Positions 55,783-62,628 of a DNA stretch of 64,000 nt are shown in pieces (within the stretch, counting starts at the first letter, position 1; each line of letters begins with the position of its first letter). Under the pieces are notes generated by a model. That model had not been told where the DNA came from and searched no databases. It saw only the letters and a program-made list of their open reading frames with translations. A program made the translations under genes and the position numbers. Source of the stretch: DASSJT01 sp035691065 (GTDB lineage Bacteria; Actinomycetota; Actinomycetes; Actinomycetales; Dermatophilaceae); NCBI GenBank assembly GCA_035691065.1, contig DASSJT010000157.1:10844-74843 (forward strand), given 5' to 3'.

Positions 55783-56232
55783 TCACGTCGGGCGGGCGCC
55801 GGGGCGGTTGCGGCGCAGCCAGAGCAGGCCGAGGACCGGCAGCACCAAGGGGACGAAGCCGTACCCCGAGCCGAAGTGCGACCACACCGTCTTGTCAGGG
55901 AAGGCGCTCCGGACCAGGTACGAGGCCAGCCCGACGGTGAGCACACCGACCAGCTCGATCGAGCAGGCCACGAGCGCGACTCGGTAGGAGGTGCGGCCGC
56001 CTCGGGCGAGCGCCACGGTCGCCACGATGTAGATGACCGCCGACACCGCGGAGAGGATGTAAGCCACCGGGGCACGGTCGAAGTACTCCAGGATCTGGAG
56101 CACAGAGCGGCCGGTCGCGGCCAAGGCCAGCAGCCCGTAGAGGAACACCAGGACGCGGCCCGGGCCGCGACCCAGCGGTTGAGCGGGCTGACCGGGCTCA
56201 TACGTGTCTTGGTGTGGTGCGCGTTCAGGCAT
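55783..56232 (-). CDS. Four-span membrane protein, hypothetical
   Basis: A 149-residue protein with about four hydrophobic segments and no charged catalytic residues (VLVFLYGLLALAATGRSVLQ, PVAYILSAVSAVIYIVATV, VALVACSIELVGVLTVGL and FVPLVLPVLGLLWLRR). Similar small proteins are widespread in actinomycetes without known function. It overlaps the upstream gene by eight bases, so the two are one unit. Confidence 0.8.
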   Translation of the reverse strand: MPERAPHQDTYEPGQPAQPLGRGPGRVLVFLYGLLALAATGRSVLQILEYFDRAPVAYILSAVSAVIYIVATVALARGGRTSYRVALVACSIELVGVLTVGLASYLVRSAFPDKTVWSHFGSGYGFVPLVLPVLGLLWLRRNRPGARPT

Positions 56233-56590
56233 GCATCCCCCAGATCTGGGCCAGGCGGGCGGTCATGACGGCGACGGCGAAGACCCCGCCGACGATCACC
56301 CCCATGGCCCAGCGCGTCTTCTCCTTCAGCGCGAGGAAGACGACGGCCGGCGGGATGACTGGAAGCGTGAAGGCGTATGCCGCGAACGTCGCCTGCTCGG
56401 CCCCACCCCCGCTCACGCTGCCCACCCGGAACAGCGCCACGACTGTCTGCACGAGCAGGCCGAGCTCCAGGACGGCGGCGACACCGAGCAGCCAGTCGTC
56501 GAGGATACGGTTGCGCCACAGGTAGAAGAGCGCAACCAGCGCCGTGAGCGCGGATGCGGCGAAGACCACGATGGTCACCGGCGTGAGCAC
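56225..56590 (-). CDS. Three/four-span membrane protein, hypothetical
   Basis: A 121-residue integral membrane protein with spans at about 3-25, 34-54, 70-90 and 95-115. It is the upstream partner of the 149-residue membrane protein, whose start overlaps its stop. I cannot assign a family. Confidence 0.8.
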   Translation of the reverse strand: MLTPVTIVVFAASALTALVALFYLWRNRILDDWLLGVAAVLELGLLVQTVVALFRVGSVSGGGAEQATFAAYAFTLPVIPPAVVFLALKEKTRWAMGVIVGGVFAVAVMTARLAQIWGMHA

Positions 56591-56625
56591 GGCCGCAGCC
56601 TACGCGAGCGGGCCTGCGTGAGCGC

Positions 56626-56751
56626 AGCGCGGGCCCAGCGGGGCCAGCAGGCCCAGCGCGGGCCCAGCGTGGCCAGCAGGCCCAGCGCGGTCCAGCGGGG
56701 CCAGCAGGCCCAGCCCCTGCCCCTCCGCTGCCCCTCCGCTGCCCCTCCGCT
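56626..56751. repeat. Two adjacent tandem arrays (29 bp x3 and 11 bp x3)
   Basis: AGCGCGGGCCCAGCGGGGCC-type 29-bp units repeat at 56626, 56655 and 56684; then GCCCCTCCGCT repeats exactly at 56719, 56730 and 56741. They fill the gap between the membrane protein gene and the DUF2237 gene. Confidence 0.9.
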
Positions 56752-56783
56752 GGGGCGCGCAGGCAACCAGCGTCCGCTCAGGG

Positions 56784-57179
56784 CTAGGAGCTGACCAGCG
56801 AGCCGGGGTCGTCGGGGATGTCCACGGCCTTCGCGCGCAGCGCCTCCAGGGGAATCAGCTCGAGGGCGCGCTCGTGCGTGCTCGCGAGGACGACCGGAGC
56901 GGCAACCCCCTCCTCGTAGGACTCCAGCCAGCGCGACGCGACGACGCACCACCGGTCGCCGGGCTGCAGGCCAGGGAACCGGTACAGCGGCATGGGCGAG
57001 ATCAGGTCGTTGCCGATGCTGCGCTGGTGCTCGAGGAACTCGCGAGTCATAACAGCACAGACCGTGTGGCTGCCGATGTCGTCGGGCCCGGTCGAGCAGG
57101 AACCGTCGCGGAAGAACCCGGTGACCGGGTCGCTGCCACACTCCTCCAGCCTGCCGCCCAGCACGTTTCGCTCAGCCAA
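56784..57179 (-). CDS. DUF2237 family protein
   Basis: A 131-residue protein matching DUF2237: NVLGGRLEECGSDPVTGFFRDGSC appears as NVLGGRLEECGSDPVTGFFR and GSCSTGPDDIGSHTVCAVMT, then GDRWCVVASRWLESYEEGVA. The conserved cysteines and histidine suggest metal binding, but function is unknown. The start overlaps the preceding small gene's stop by eight bases. Confidence 0.9.
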   Translation of the reverse strand: MAERNVLGGRLEECGSDPVTGFFRDGSCSTGPDDIGSHTVCAVMTREFLEHQRSIGNDLISPMPLYRFPGLQPGDRWCVVASRWLESYEEGVAAPVVLASTHERALELIPLEALRAKAVDIPDDPGSLVSS

Positions 57180-57393
57180 CGGGGCGCTCGAAGGTGATCA
57201 GGAGGCCCTCAACCCCGCCGGGCCCCACGCGGCCCTTGACCTCGGTGGCGGTGATGCTCTTCAGCTGCCAGCCCTGGCGGGCGTTCTCGTTCAGGAGGTC
57301 CTCCAGCTTGTCGGCGGACAGGGCGCCTCCGATCATCCGCTCCCGGACCTGCACCACGCGGTACTCGAATCGCATGGCGGCGAGCCTAGCCAT
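57172..57393 (-). CDS. DUF5703/DUF4177-like small protein
   Basis: A ~73-residue protein, FEYRVVQVRERMIGG followed by LEDLLNENARQGWQLKSITA, the pattern of the DUF4177/DUF5703 group. ATG 57393 is chosen because GAGAGGCG lies just upstream; ATG 57375 is an alternative giving 67 residues. It overlaps the DUF2237 gene and follows the HIT gene by 29 bases, so HIT, this gene and DUF2237 form one minus-strand unit. Confidence 0.82.
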   Translation of the reverse strand: MARLAAMRFEYRVVQVRERMIGGALSADKLEDLLNENARQGWQLKSITATEVKGRVGPGGVEGLLITFERPVG

Positions 57394-57422
57394 CGAAGCG
57401 CCTCTCGTTTCCGGGTTTGGGC

Positions 57423-57860
57423 TCAACCCGGCGACGCGAGCGCCTGCCTGAGCCGACCGGCATACTCCGCCATCTCCTCGGGTGAGGCGTACTTGGTGCG
57501 GGGCCAGAAGAAACCGCGTAGACCGTCGCCCTTCGTGCGGGGCACAACGTGGACGTGGAGGTGCGGCACGCTTTGGCTCACGGTGTTGTTCATGGCGACG
57601 AAGGAGCCCTTGGCGCCCAGGCCGTCCTTGACCGCCCCAGCCAGTCGCTGGGCGGCGGTCATCAGCGGCTCCATCAGGGGTCTCGGCAGGTCGCTGAGCG
57701 TCTCGACGTGCCTGCGGGGGATGAGCAGCATGTGCCCCTTGAAGACCGGGCGCCGGTCGAGGAAGGCCACGACGTCTGGTTCGTCGAGAACCAGCTCGGC
57801 CGCGACCGCGCCCGTGGCGATCTGGCAGAACAGGCAGTCGGCTCGCGTGCGCTCAGACAT
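57423..57860 (-). CDS. HIT-family nucleotide hydrolase
   Basis: A 145-residue HIT protein with the active-site histidine triad in HLHVHVVPR. CLFCQIATG near the start supplies a Zn-type CxxC, and the middle VVAFLDRRPVFKGHMLLIPRRHV is typical of the family. Such enzymes hydrolyse adenosine or dinucleotide phosphate derivatives. It heads the minus-strand unit with the DUF5703-like and DUF2237 genes. Confidence 0.94.
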   Translation of the reverse strand: MSERTRADCLFCQIATGAVAAELVLDEPDVVAFLDRRPVFKGHMLLIPRRHVETLSDLPRPLMEPLMTAAQRLAGAVKDGLGAKGSFVAMNNTVSQSVPHLHVHVVPRTKGDGLRGFFWPRTKYASPEEMAEYAGRLRQALASPG

Positions 57861-58005
57861 GAGGGTCTGCTCGGCCGGCTCTGCGTGTCACAGAGGGGAG
57901 GCTAGCCAGTGACGGTTGCTGGAGCGAGGACGGCGGGCGAGTGAGGCGTGGGAGTCGGGCGCGCGCCGAGCCGCGGGCAAGGTGGGCGCAGCAGGCGCGG
58001 TTGAC

Positions 58006-58563
58006 TCACTGGGTTGACGCTCCCGGGGGTGTGGCCCGCACCCTCGGGTCGAGGAGAGCCCGCGCGGCACAGGCGAGAACGCCGTCCCGACAGAGGGCAG
58101 GGGCTTGGAGCAGGAAGGCTTCGCGCTCCAGCCACTCGACCCGCTCCACCCCCGGGCGGGACCCGAGCGCCGCGTCGAGCCCGAGCGGCGCGCCCTGGTC
58201 GTCATAGTGGGCCCTCGCCTGGTCGCCCAGCATCACCATCCAGTGGAACCGCCCGGGCACGTCGTCGACTTGGCCCTCGTCCTCCCCGAGCGGTCGCGTC
58301 TCGAGGGCGTGCGCCTCGACCAGGTCCCCCACGGTCACCGGGAACGGAGCGGCTCCGGGCGACTGAGCCCGAAAGGGGACGACGAGGTCCGCAAGCGCGT
58401 CCACGTGCTCGGAGCACGAGCACTCGCCCCGCAGCCGGGGCGCCCAGACGCGTCTCGAGCGCCGGCGGAACAGGTCGCGTACCCCCACGATGAGACGCAA
58501 CCAGCCCGCCGACCAGCCGCCAAGGGCCCGTACGCGATTCTGGCTGTTCGGATGACAAGCCAC
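58006..58563 (-). CDS. Hypothetical protein of about 185 residues
   Basis: I do not recognise the family. From about residue 20 the sequence is protein-like: RLIVGVRDLFRRRSRRV, then ECSCSEHVDALADLVVPFRA, PGRFHWMVMLGDQARAHYDD and EWLEREAFLLQAPALC. No membrane span or signal peptide is visible. The GTG start at 58563 lacks a good ribosome site, so the true start may be up to 25 codons further in. It is divergent from the redox operon at 58638, with 74 bases between. Confidence 0.6.
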   Translation of the reverse strand: MACHPNSQNRVRALGGWSAGWLRLIVGVRDLFRRRSRRVWAPRLRGECSCSEHVDALADLVVPFRAQSPGAAPFPVTVGDLVEAHALETRPLGEDEGQVDDVPGRFHWMVMLGDQARAHYDDQGAPLGLDAALGSRPGVERVEWLEREAFLLQAPALCRDGVLACAARALLDPRVRATPPGASTQ

Positions 58564-58637
58564 TGGACGGAAGGGCGAGGCCCACTACGCTGGAACGCAT
58601 TCCGCCGCCTGCGCCGCGGCTCCGCGAAGGAGGGGTC

Positions 58638-59237
58638 ATGCCGATCATCTCGAGGGGCTTCACGGGGCGCCGCAGCGACGAGGCCGCCGACCTGCCACCC
58701 GGCCAGTACCTCACCCACGACTTCCCGGTCCTGTCTGCGGGCCCAACGCCCCGGATCCCGCTTGACCAATGGGAGTTCACGATCACCACGGAGCTCGGCA
58801 CCGAGCACCGCTGGTCATGGTCGCAGCTCATAGCCGAGGCGGCCGACGAGCCGACGGTTGACCTCCATTGCGTGACGAAGTGGTCGAAGCTGCACACCGA
58901 CTGGAAGGGCGTCTCCCTCGACGTCCTCATGCGCGACGTGGAGAGCACCGCAGACTACGCACTGGTGACGTCCTACGGCGGCTACACCACCAACCTGCCA
59001 CTGGAGGACCTGCTCGACGGCCAGGCCTGGGTGGCCTATGAGTACGACGGGGAACCGCTGCGCCCCGAGCACGGTGGCCCGGCCAGGCTGCTCGTGCCCC
59101 ATCTGTACCTCTGGAAGTCCGCCAAGTGGGTCCGCGGGATCCAGCTGCTGACCGAGGACGAGCCCGGCTTCTGGGAGACGGCCGGCTACCACAACTACGG
59201 CGACCCTTGGCGCGAGCAGCGCTACTGGGGCGACTGA
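58638..59237 (+). CDS. Molybdopterin-dependent oxidoreductase (sulfite oxidase-like, YuiH type)
   Basis: A 199-residue sulfite-oxidase-fold molybdenum protein. The Moco-ligating cysteine is C78 in VDLHCVTKWSKLHTDWKG; TSYGGYTTNLPLEDLL, GPARLLVPHLYLWKSAKWV and the terminal YHNYGDPWREQRYW are conserved in this subgroup. No signal peptide is visible, so it is probably cytoplasmic. It is the first of three tightly spaced genes, next to an FAD reductase that could feed it electrons. The substrate is unknown. Confidence 0.92.
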   Translation: MPIISRGFTGRRSDEAADLPPGQYLTHDFPVLSAGPTPRIPLDQWEFTITTELGTEHRWSWSQLIAEAADEPTVDLHCVTKWSKLHTDWKGVSLDVLMRDVESTADYALVTSYGGYTTNLPLEDLLDGQAWVAYEYDGEPLRPEHGGPARLLVPHLYLWKSAKWVRGIQLLTEDEPGFWETAGYHNYGDPWREQRYWGD

Positions 59238-59252
59238 CTGGCATACCCCTTC

Positions 59253-59981
59253 GTGATGAAACGCATTGCCTGGCAGGGTGCGACCCTGGTCGACCGGCGT
59301 CCAGAGACGAAGACCGCCGAGACGCTGGTCTTCGAGGTGCCCGAATGGCCCGGGCACCTGCCCGGACAGCACATCGACGTGCGGCTCACCGCCGAGGACG
59401 GCTACAGCACCCAGCGCAGCTACTCCCTCGCGGCACCGTTCCGGGGCAACCGGGTCGAGCTGACCGTGCAGCGGGTCCCGGACGGTGAGGTCTCGCCCTA
59501 CCTGGTCGACGTGCTGCAGGTCGGCGACCAGGTGGAGCTGCGCGGGCCGGTGGGCGGCTGGTTCGTCTGGCGGCCCAGCGGAACGGCCCCCGTGCTGCTG
59601 GTGGCCGGCGGCTCCGGCGTGGTGCCGCACATGGCGATGATTCGGGCCAGGCGGGAAGCCCGTAGCCGGGTGCCGTTCCGGCTGGTCTACTCGGTGCGGA
59701 CGCCCGAGGAGATGTTCTACGCCGACGAGCTGCGGCGACCCGAGCCGGGCCTCGACGTCACGGTGCTGTTCACGCGATCGGCGCCAGAAGGAGTGGCCCG
59801 CCCACCGGGACGGCTCGACGTCGCCGATGTCAGCACCGCTGCATGGCCCGCCGACTTCGAGCCTGACTGCTTCGTGTGCGGGCCCACTGGGTTCGTCGAG
59901 GCGGTGGCCGACATCCTGCAGGCGCTGGGGCACGACCCGCGCCGGATCAAGACCGAGCGGTTCGGACCGACAGGAGGCTGA
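59253..59981 (+). CDS. FAD/NAD(P)H ferredoxin-reductase-type electron transfer protein
   Basis: A 242-residue flavin reductase without an Fe-S domain. FAD binding is shown by RSYSLAAPFRG and GQHIDVRL, the NAD(P) loop by VAGGSGVVPHMAMIRA, and the C-terminal DCFVCGPTGFVEAV is the family's ending. It sits 15 bases after the molybdopterin oxidoreductase gene. Electron delivery to that enzyme is inference based on position. Start ATG at 59253 or 59256. Confidence 0.92.
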   Translation: MMKRIAWQGATLVDRRPETKTAETLVFEVPEWPGHLPGQHIDVRLTAEDGYSTQRSYSLAAPFRGNRVELTVQRVPDGEVSPYLVDVLQVGDQVELRGPVGGWFVWRPSGTAPVLLVAGGSGVVPHMAMIRARREARSRVPFRLVYSVRTPEEMFYADELRRPEPGLDVTVLFTRSAPEGVARPPGRLDVADVSTAAWPADFEPDCFVCGPTGFVEAVADILQALGHDPRRIKTERFGPTGG

Positions 59982-59982
59982 C

Positions 59983-60318
59983 ATGGCTGACATGGGTGGG
60001 GCGGGACCCGGCTCCCACGTCGACGGCGACTCCTCCGTCGACGACAGCTCGTATGACGACAACAACTACGTCGACGGGAGCGCGCTGGCAGGGCCCCTGT
60101 CCGAGGTCTTCGCGGTCGACATCTGCACCGCGATCAGCCAGTGCACCGGCTGCGGCCGGATCGGCGAGGTGGCCCAGCTGCGCGTCTACGCCAGCGACGC
60201 CGGCTACGTGGCCAGGTGCCCGGGCTGCGAGCAGGTGATCCTGCGGGTCGTGCGCACCCCCACGCACGTGTGGCTCGATGTGCGGGGATCCGTCGCTCTC
60301 CGCTTCCCGGTCGCCTAA
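59983..60318 (+). CDS. DUF6510 zinc-finger-like protein
   Basis: A 111-residue protein matching DUF6510: DGSALAGPLSEVFAVDICTA, a CTGCG pair and a CPGCE pair 25 residues later, then VWLDVRGSVALRFP. The four cysteines suggest a zinc ribbon or a small iron-sulfur site. ATG 59983 follows CAGGAGG, one base after the previous stop. It closes the three-gene redox unit. Confidence 0.88.
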   Translation: MADMGGAGPGSHVDGDSSVDDSSYDDNNYVDGSALAGPLSEVFAVDICTAISQCTGCGRIGEVAQLRVYASDAGYVARCPGCEQVILRVVRTPTHVWLDVRGSVALRFPVA

Positions 60319-60645
60319 CCCAGCAGGAGGTATGCCGGGCCCGCGTCCCTGGCGCGAGCCTCACGACCCGCTGTGCTTGCCTCCCGCGTGTGAGCTGAGC
60401 CCCGTGCAATCGCCGACGGTTGCAGACATCCACATCCACTGCTGCGACGAACTCGAGAGGGCGGCCGCTCGACGGCAAGCAGGCGACGTCCCGCCGAGGG
60501 CATCGCAACGCCGAGGGCCACACCGGGCCGACAGGGGCGGGCAATCGACAGGGGACCGCCCGTCCCTGTCTCCTCGTGGGCCGGGGCCGGTGGGGGCCGA
60601 TGGTCTAGGCGGCCGACTGCCGCCCACGACGCCGACACGCGTCGG
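60319..60645. other. Gap between DUF6510 and lipoprotein genes, with an inverted repeat
   Basis: No gene is seen in these 327 bases. It holds a hairpin (60530-60570), listed separately, one GTATGCCG motif (60330) and a small GGCGGC...GCCGCC stem (60608-60624). Confidence 0.6.
60530..60570. terminator. Bidirectional terminator-like hairpin
   Basis: GACAGGGGCGGGC (60530-60542) pairs with GCCCGTCCCTGTC (60558-60570) except for one mismatch, with a 15-base loop. It lies between the convergent DUF6510 and lipoprotein genes. Confidence 0.55.
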
Positions 60646-61179
60646 TCAGTAGCCGGGGGCGTACCCGCCGGAAGTGTCCGAGGGCGATGTCGCGGCCGCT
60701 GCGGTGCCTGCCGTGGTGACCGCGTGCCAGGTGAAGGCAGTGCCACCGAAGTCGTCGGTGAAGTTGTTCCCCTTGGCCTGGCCCTTGGAGGTGTCGAGCT
60801 TGAACGTGTAGAGGGGATGGCCGTTGTAAGTGACCTGCGTCTTGCCGTCACTGCGCTGGACCGTGGCGACCGTCGCCGTCAGCCCAGTGGAGGTCTTTGG
60901 CGTGGCGTTGGCCGCAACGCTGAGCGGTGTCCAGAAGCCGAGGCACGCACCGGTGCACTTGATCGTGCCGGCGCTCTCCCCGTCGGCGAAATAGAGCGTC
61001 TTGCCGGTGGAGTCGACAAGGACGGGACCAAGCCCGGCGCTCGTGCTGGCCGCTATCTGGGCGCCGGTGGAGCCGCTCGTGCCTCCATTGCCCGTGCCAC
61101 CCGATCCGATGCCGCACGCGGTGGTGACGGCGGCGAGCAGGGTGATCCAGGCGATTGCTGAGAACCGTGCGATCTTCAT
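60646..61179 (-). CDS. Secreted lipoprotein with DUF/COG4315 repeats
   Basis: A 177-residue protein with a lipoprotein signal: MKIARFSAIAWITLLAAVTT then the lipidated cysteine (C22 in VTTAC). After a Gly/Ser linker come two COG4315-type repeats, GPVLVDSTGKTLYFADGE with CTGACLGFWTPL, and TQVTYNGHPLYTFKLD with GQAKGNNFTDDFGGTAFTWHAV. The second is the usual haem- or metal-free repeat of exported predicted lipoproteins. An upstream GTG in frame (61191) would only add four residues. Confidence 0.9.
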   Translation of the reverse strand: MKIARFSAIAWITLLAAVTTACGIGSGGTGNGGTSGSTGAQIAASTSAGLGPVLVDSTGKTLYFADGESAGTIKCTGACLGFWTPLSVAANATPKTSTGLTATVATVQRSDGKTQVTYNGHPLYTFKLDTSKGQAKGNNFTDDFGGTAFTWHAVTTAGTAAAATSPSDTSGGYAPGY

Positions 61180-61270
61180 ACCTGTTGCCACGCCTTTGCC
61201 GCCCGGAACGGTTCAAATGACGCGGGTTTTGAACCTTCTCGCGCCGCGCGACGTCGTGCACTTGAGCCGC

Positions 61271-61414
61271 ACCCTGGACGTCGGCTTCGCCCTCCAGTTC
61301 AGCTTCGCCCTGCACTTCGGGCCTGCCCTGGACTTCGGCTCTGCCCTGCAGATGAGCCGTGCCCTGCAGATAAGCCGTGCCCTGCACAGAGCCATGCCCC
61401 GGACATGAGCCATG
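61271..61414. repeat. 18-bp tandem array, 8 copies, upstream of the lipoprotein gene
   Basis: GCCCTGCAGATGAGCCGT-like units repeat eight times at strict 18-bp spacing. The period is a codon multiple and a minus-strand frame reads six-residue repeats (AHLQGR, AEVQGR), but that frame runs on antiphase through the lipoprotein gene and has no good start, so I do not call a gene. Confidence 0.85.
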
Positions 61415-61462
61415 CCGTTCACATACCCGGTCGGTCGGGTAAGAGTGCGGCACCGCCAGCCA

Positions 61463-62455
61463 TCACAGGACTGCGGCCATGGCCTGCAGGGTCTGGGCGC
61501 TCGTGTGGGCCGGCTGCCAGCCGAGCTCGCGCTTGGCCTTGCGGGTGTCCATGACCACCGACGTCCGACTCGTGTGCACCCACTCAGCCAGCGCAGGCGT
61601 CCACGGCATTCTCGCGAGCAGCTGGGAGGCGATGACGGCCAGGGCGCGCGGCACCCGTACACCGCGCCCGCCCACTGCGCGCACGACGTCGCCCAGAGTC
61701 ACCTCGCCGTCGGCGGCGAGGTTGTAGGCACCGGGCGAACCACGGCCCAGGCACGCAGCCGCGATCGCCTGGGCAACATCGTCGTGGTGGACCAGCTGGA
61801 GCTTGACCCCGGGGTCAGGGAACAGCGGCTGCAGCACCGGCAGGGTGCGGCCAGCCGCCCGAGACCAGCCTGCCAGCGGCTCCGGGATCTGGTTCCAGGG
61901 CATCGCGTCGGCAAGGGCGGTGGCCTTCGGCCCGGCGACGATGCACGGACGCAGCACATAGACGTCCAGCCCCGTACCGCCCGTGATCTCCCGGAGCAGC
62001 ACCTCGCAGTCAGCCTTCTGCTGCGAGTAGTAGTGCTCGCGGGAGCCGCGCGTCGGCACGTCCTCCGTCAGTGGCACCGGGTTGCCGCGGTGGTAGCCGT
62101 AAGCCGCGACCGACGACGTGTAGACCAGACGCCGCGGTCGGTCGGCGGCGACGGTCGCAGCGAAGACGTTGCTCGCGCCGGCCAGGTTGGTCCGCCCCGT
62201 ATCGCGGCGCGAACCCATGATGAGGAAGGCGAGGTGGACGACGACATCCGCGTCGCGCACGAGGGCGCCCACGGCGGCCTGGTCGAGAATGTCGCCCTGC
62301 CGGTACTCGGTCTTGGTCCAGCCGCGCGCTGCCGGGTCGAACGGTCTGCGCGCCATGCCGAGCACCCGGTCGACGGTGGCTTCGCGCTCCAGTGCCTCGA
62401 CCGCCGAGATGCCGATCTCACCAGTCGGGCCCGTTACCGCGACAGTGATGCCCAC
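61463..62455 (-). CDS. NAD-dependent epimerase/dehydratase (extended SDR)
   Basis: A 330-residue short-chain dehydrogenase with Rossmann loop TGPTGEIG, VVVHLAFLIMGS, the catalytic motif YSQQK with serine in VYTSSVAAYG, and a C-terminal substrate domain. The start is GTG 62455 (VGITVAVTGPTGEIG); the open frame upstream lies in the 22-bp repeat array and is excluded. The substrate, probably a nucleotide sugar or similar, cannot be named. Confidence 0.9.
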   Translation of the reverse strand: MGITVAVTGPTGEIGISAVEALEREATVDRVLGMARRPFDPAARGWTKTEYRQGDILDQAAVGALVRDADVVVHLAFLIMGSRRDTGRTNLAGASNVFAATVAADRPRRLVYTSSVAAYGYHRGNPVPLTEDVPTRGSREHYYSQQKADCEVLLREITGGTGLDVYVLRPCIVAGPKATALADAMPWNQIPEPLAGWSRAAGRTLPVLQPLFPDPGVKLQLVHHDDVAQAIAAACLGRGSPGAYNLAADGEVTLGDVVRAVGGRGVRVPRALAVIASQLLARMPWTPALAEWVHTSRTSVVMDTRKAKRELGWQPAHTSAQTLQAMAAVL

Positions 62456-62498
62456 GGGCTGATTCTGTCCGGCGCCCCGGTCTCCTGCATAGGCAGGC

Positions 62499-62620
62499 GC
62501 CGGCTGAGCCGCTTTCCCAGGCCGGCTCAGCCGCGTTACCCAAGCCGGCTCAGCCGCTTCATCAAGCCGGCTCAGCCGCTTTCCCAAGCGGGCTCAGCCG
62601 CCTTCCGAAGCCCGCTCGGC
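62499..62620. repeat. 22-bp tandem array, 5-6 copies
   Basis: GCCGGCTCAGCCGC recurs at 62499, 62521, 62544, 62566 and 62588, with a degenerate copy near 62610. The spacing of 22-23 bp is about two helical turns, so all copies face the same side of the DNA. It fills the gap between the helicase stop and the epimerase start. Confidence 0.88.
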
Positions 62621-62628
62621 CCCCTCCC

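Noticed and set aside
60848..61453. 201-codon minus-strand ORF overlapping the lipoprotein gene and the 18-bp array
   Set aside because: It overlaps the well-supported lipoprotein gene in another frame and has no good start; only the repeat part looks regular.
62499..62620. CRISPR array
   Set aside because: Repeats of 14 bases with ~8-base spacers, and no cas genes; a tandem array.
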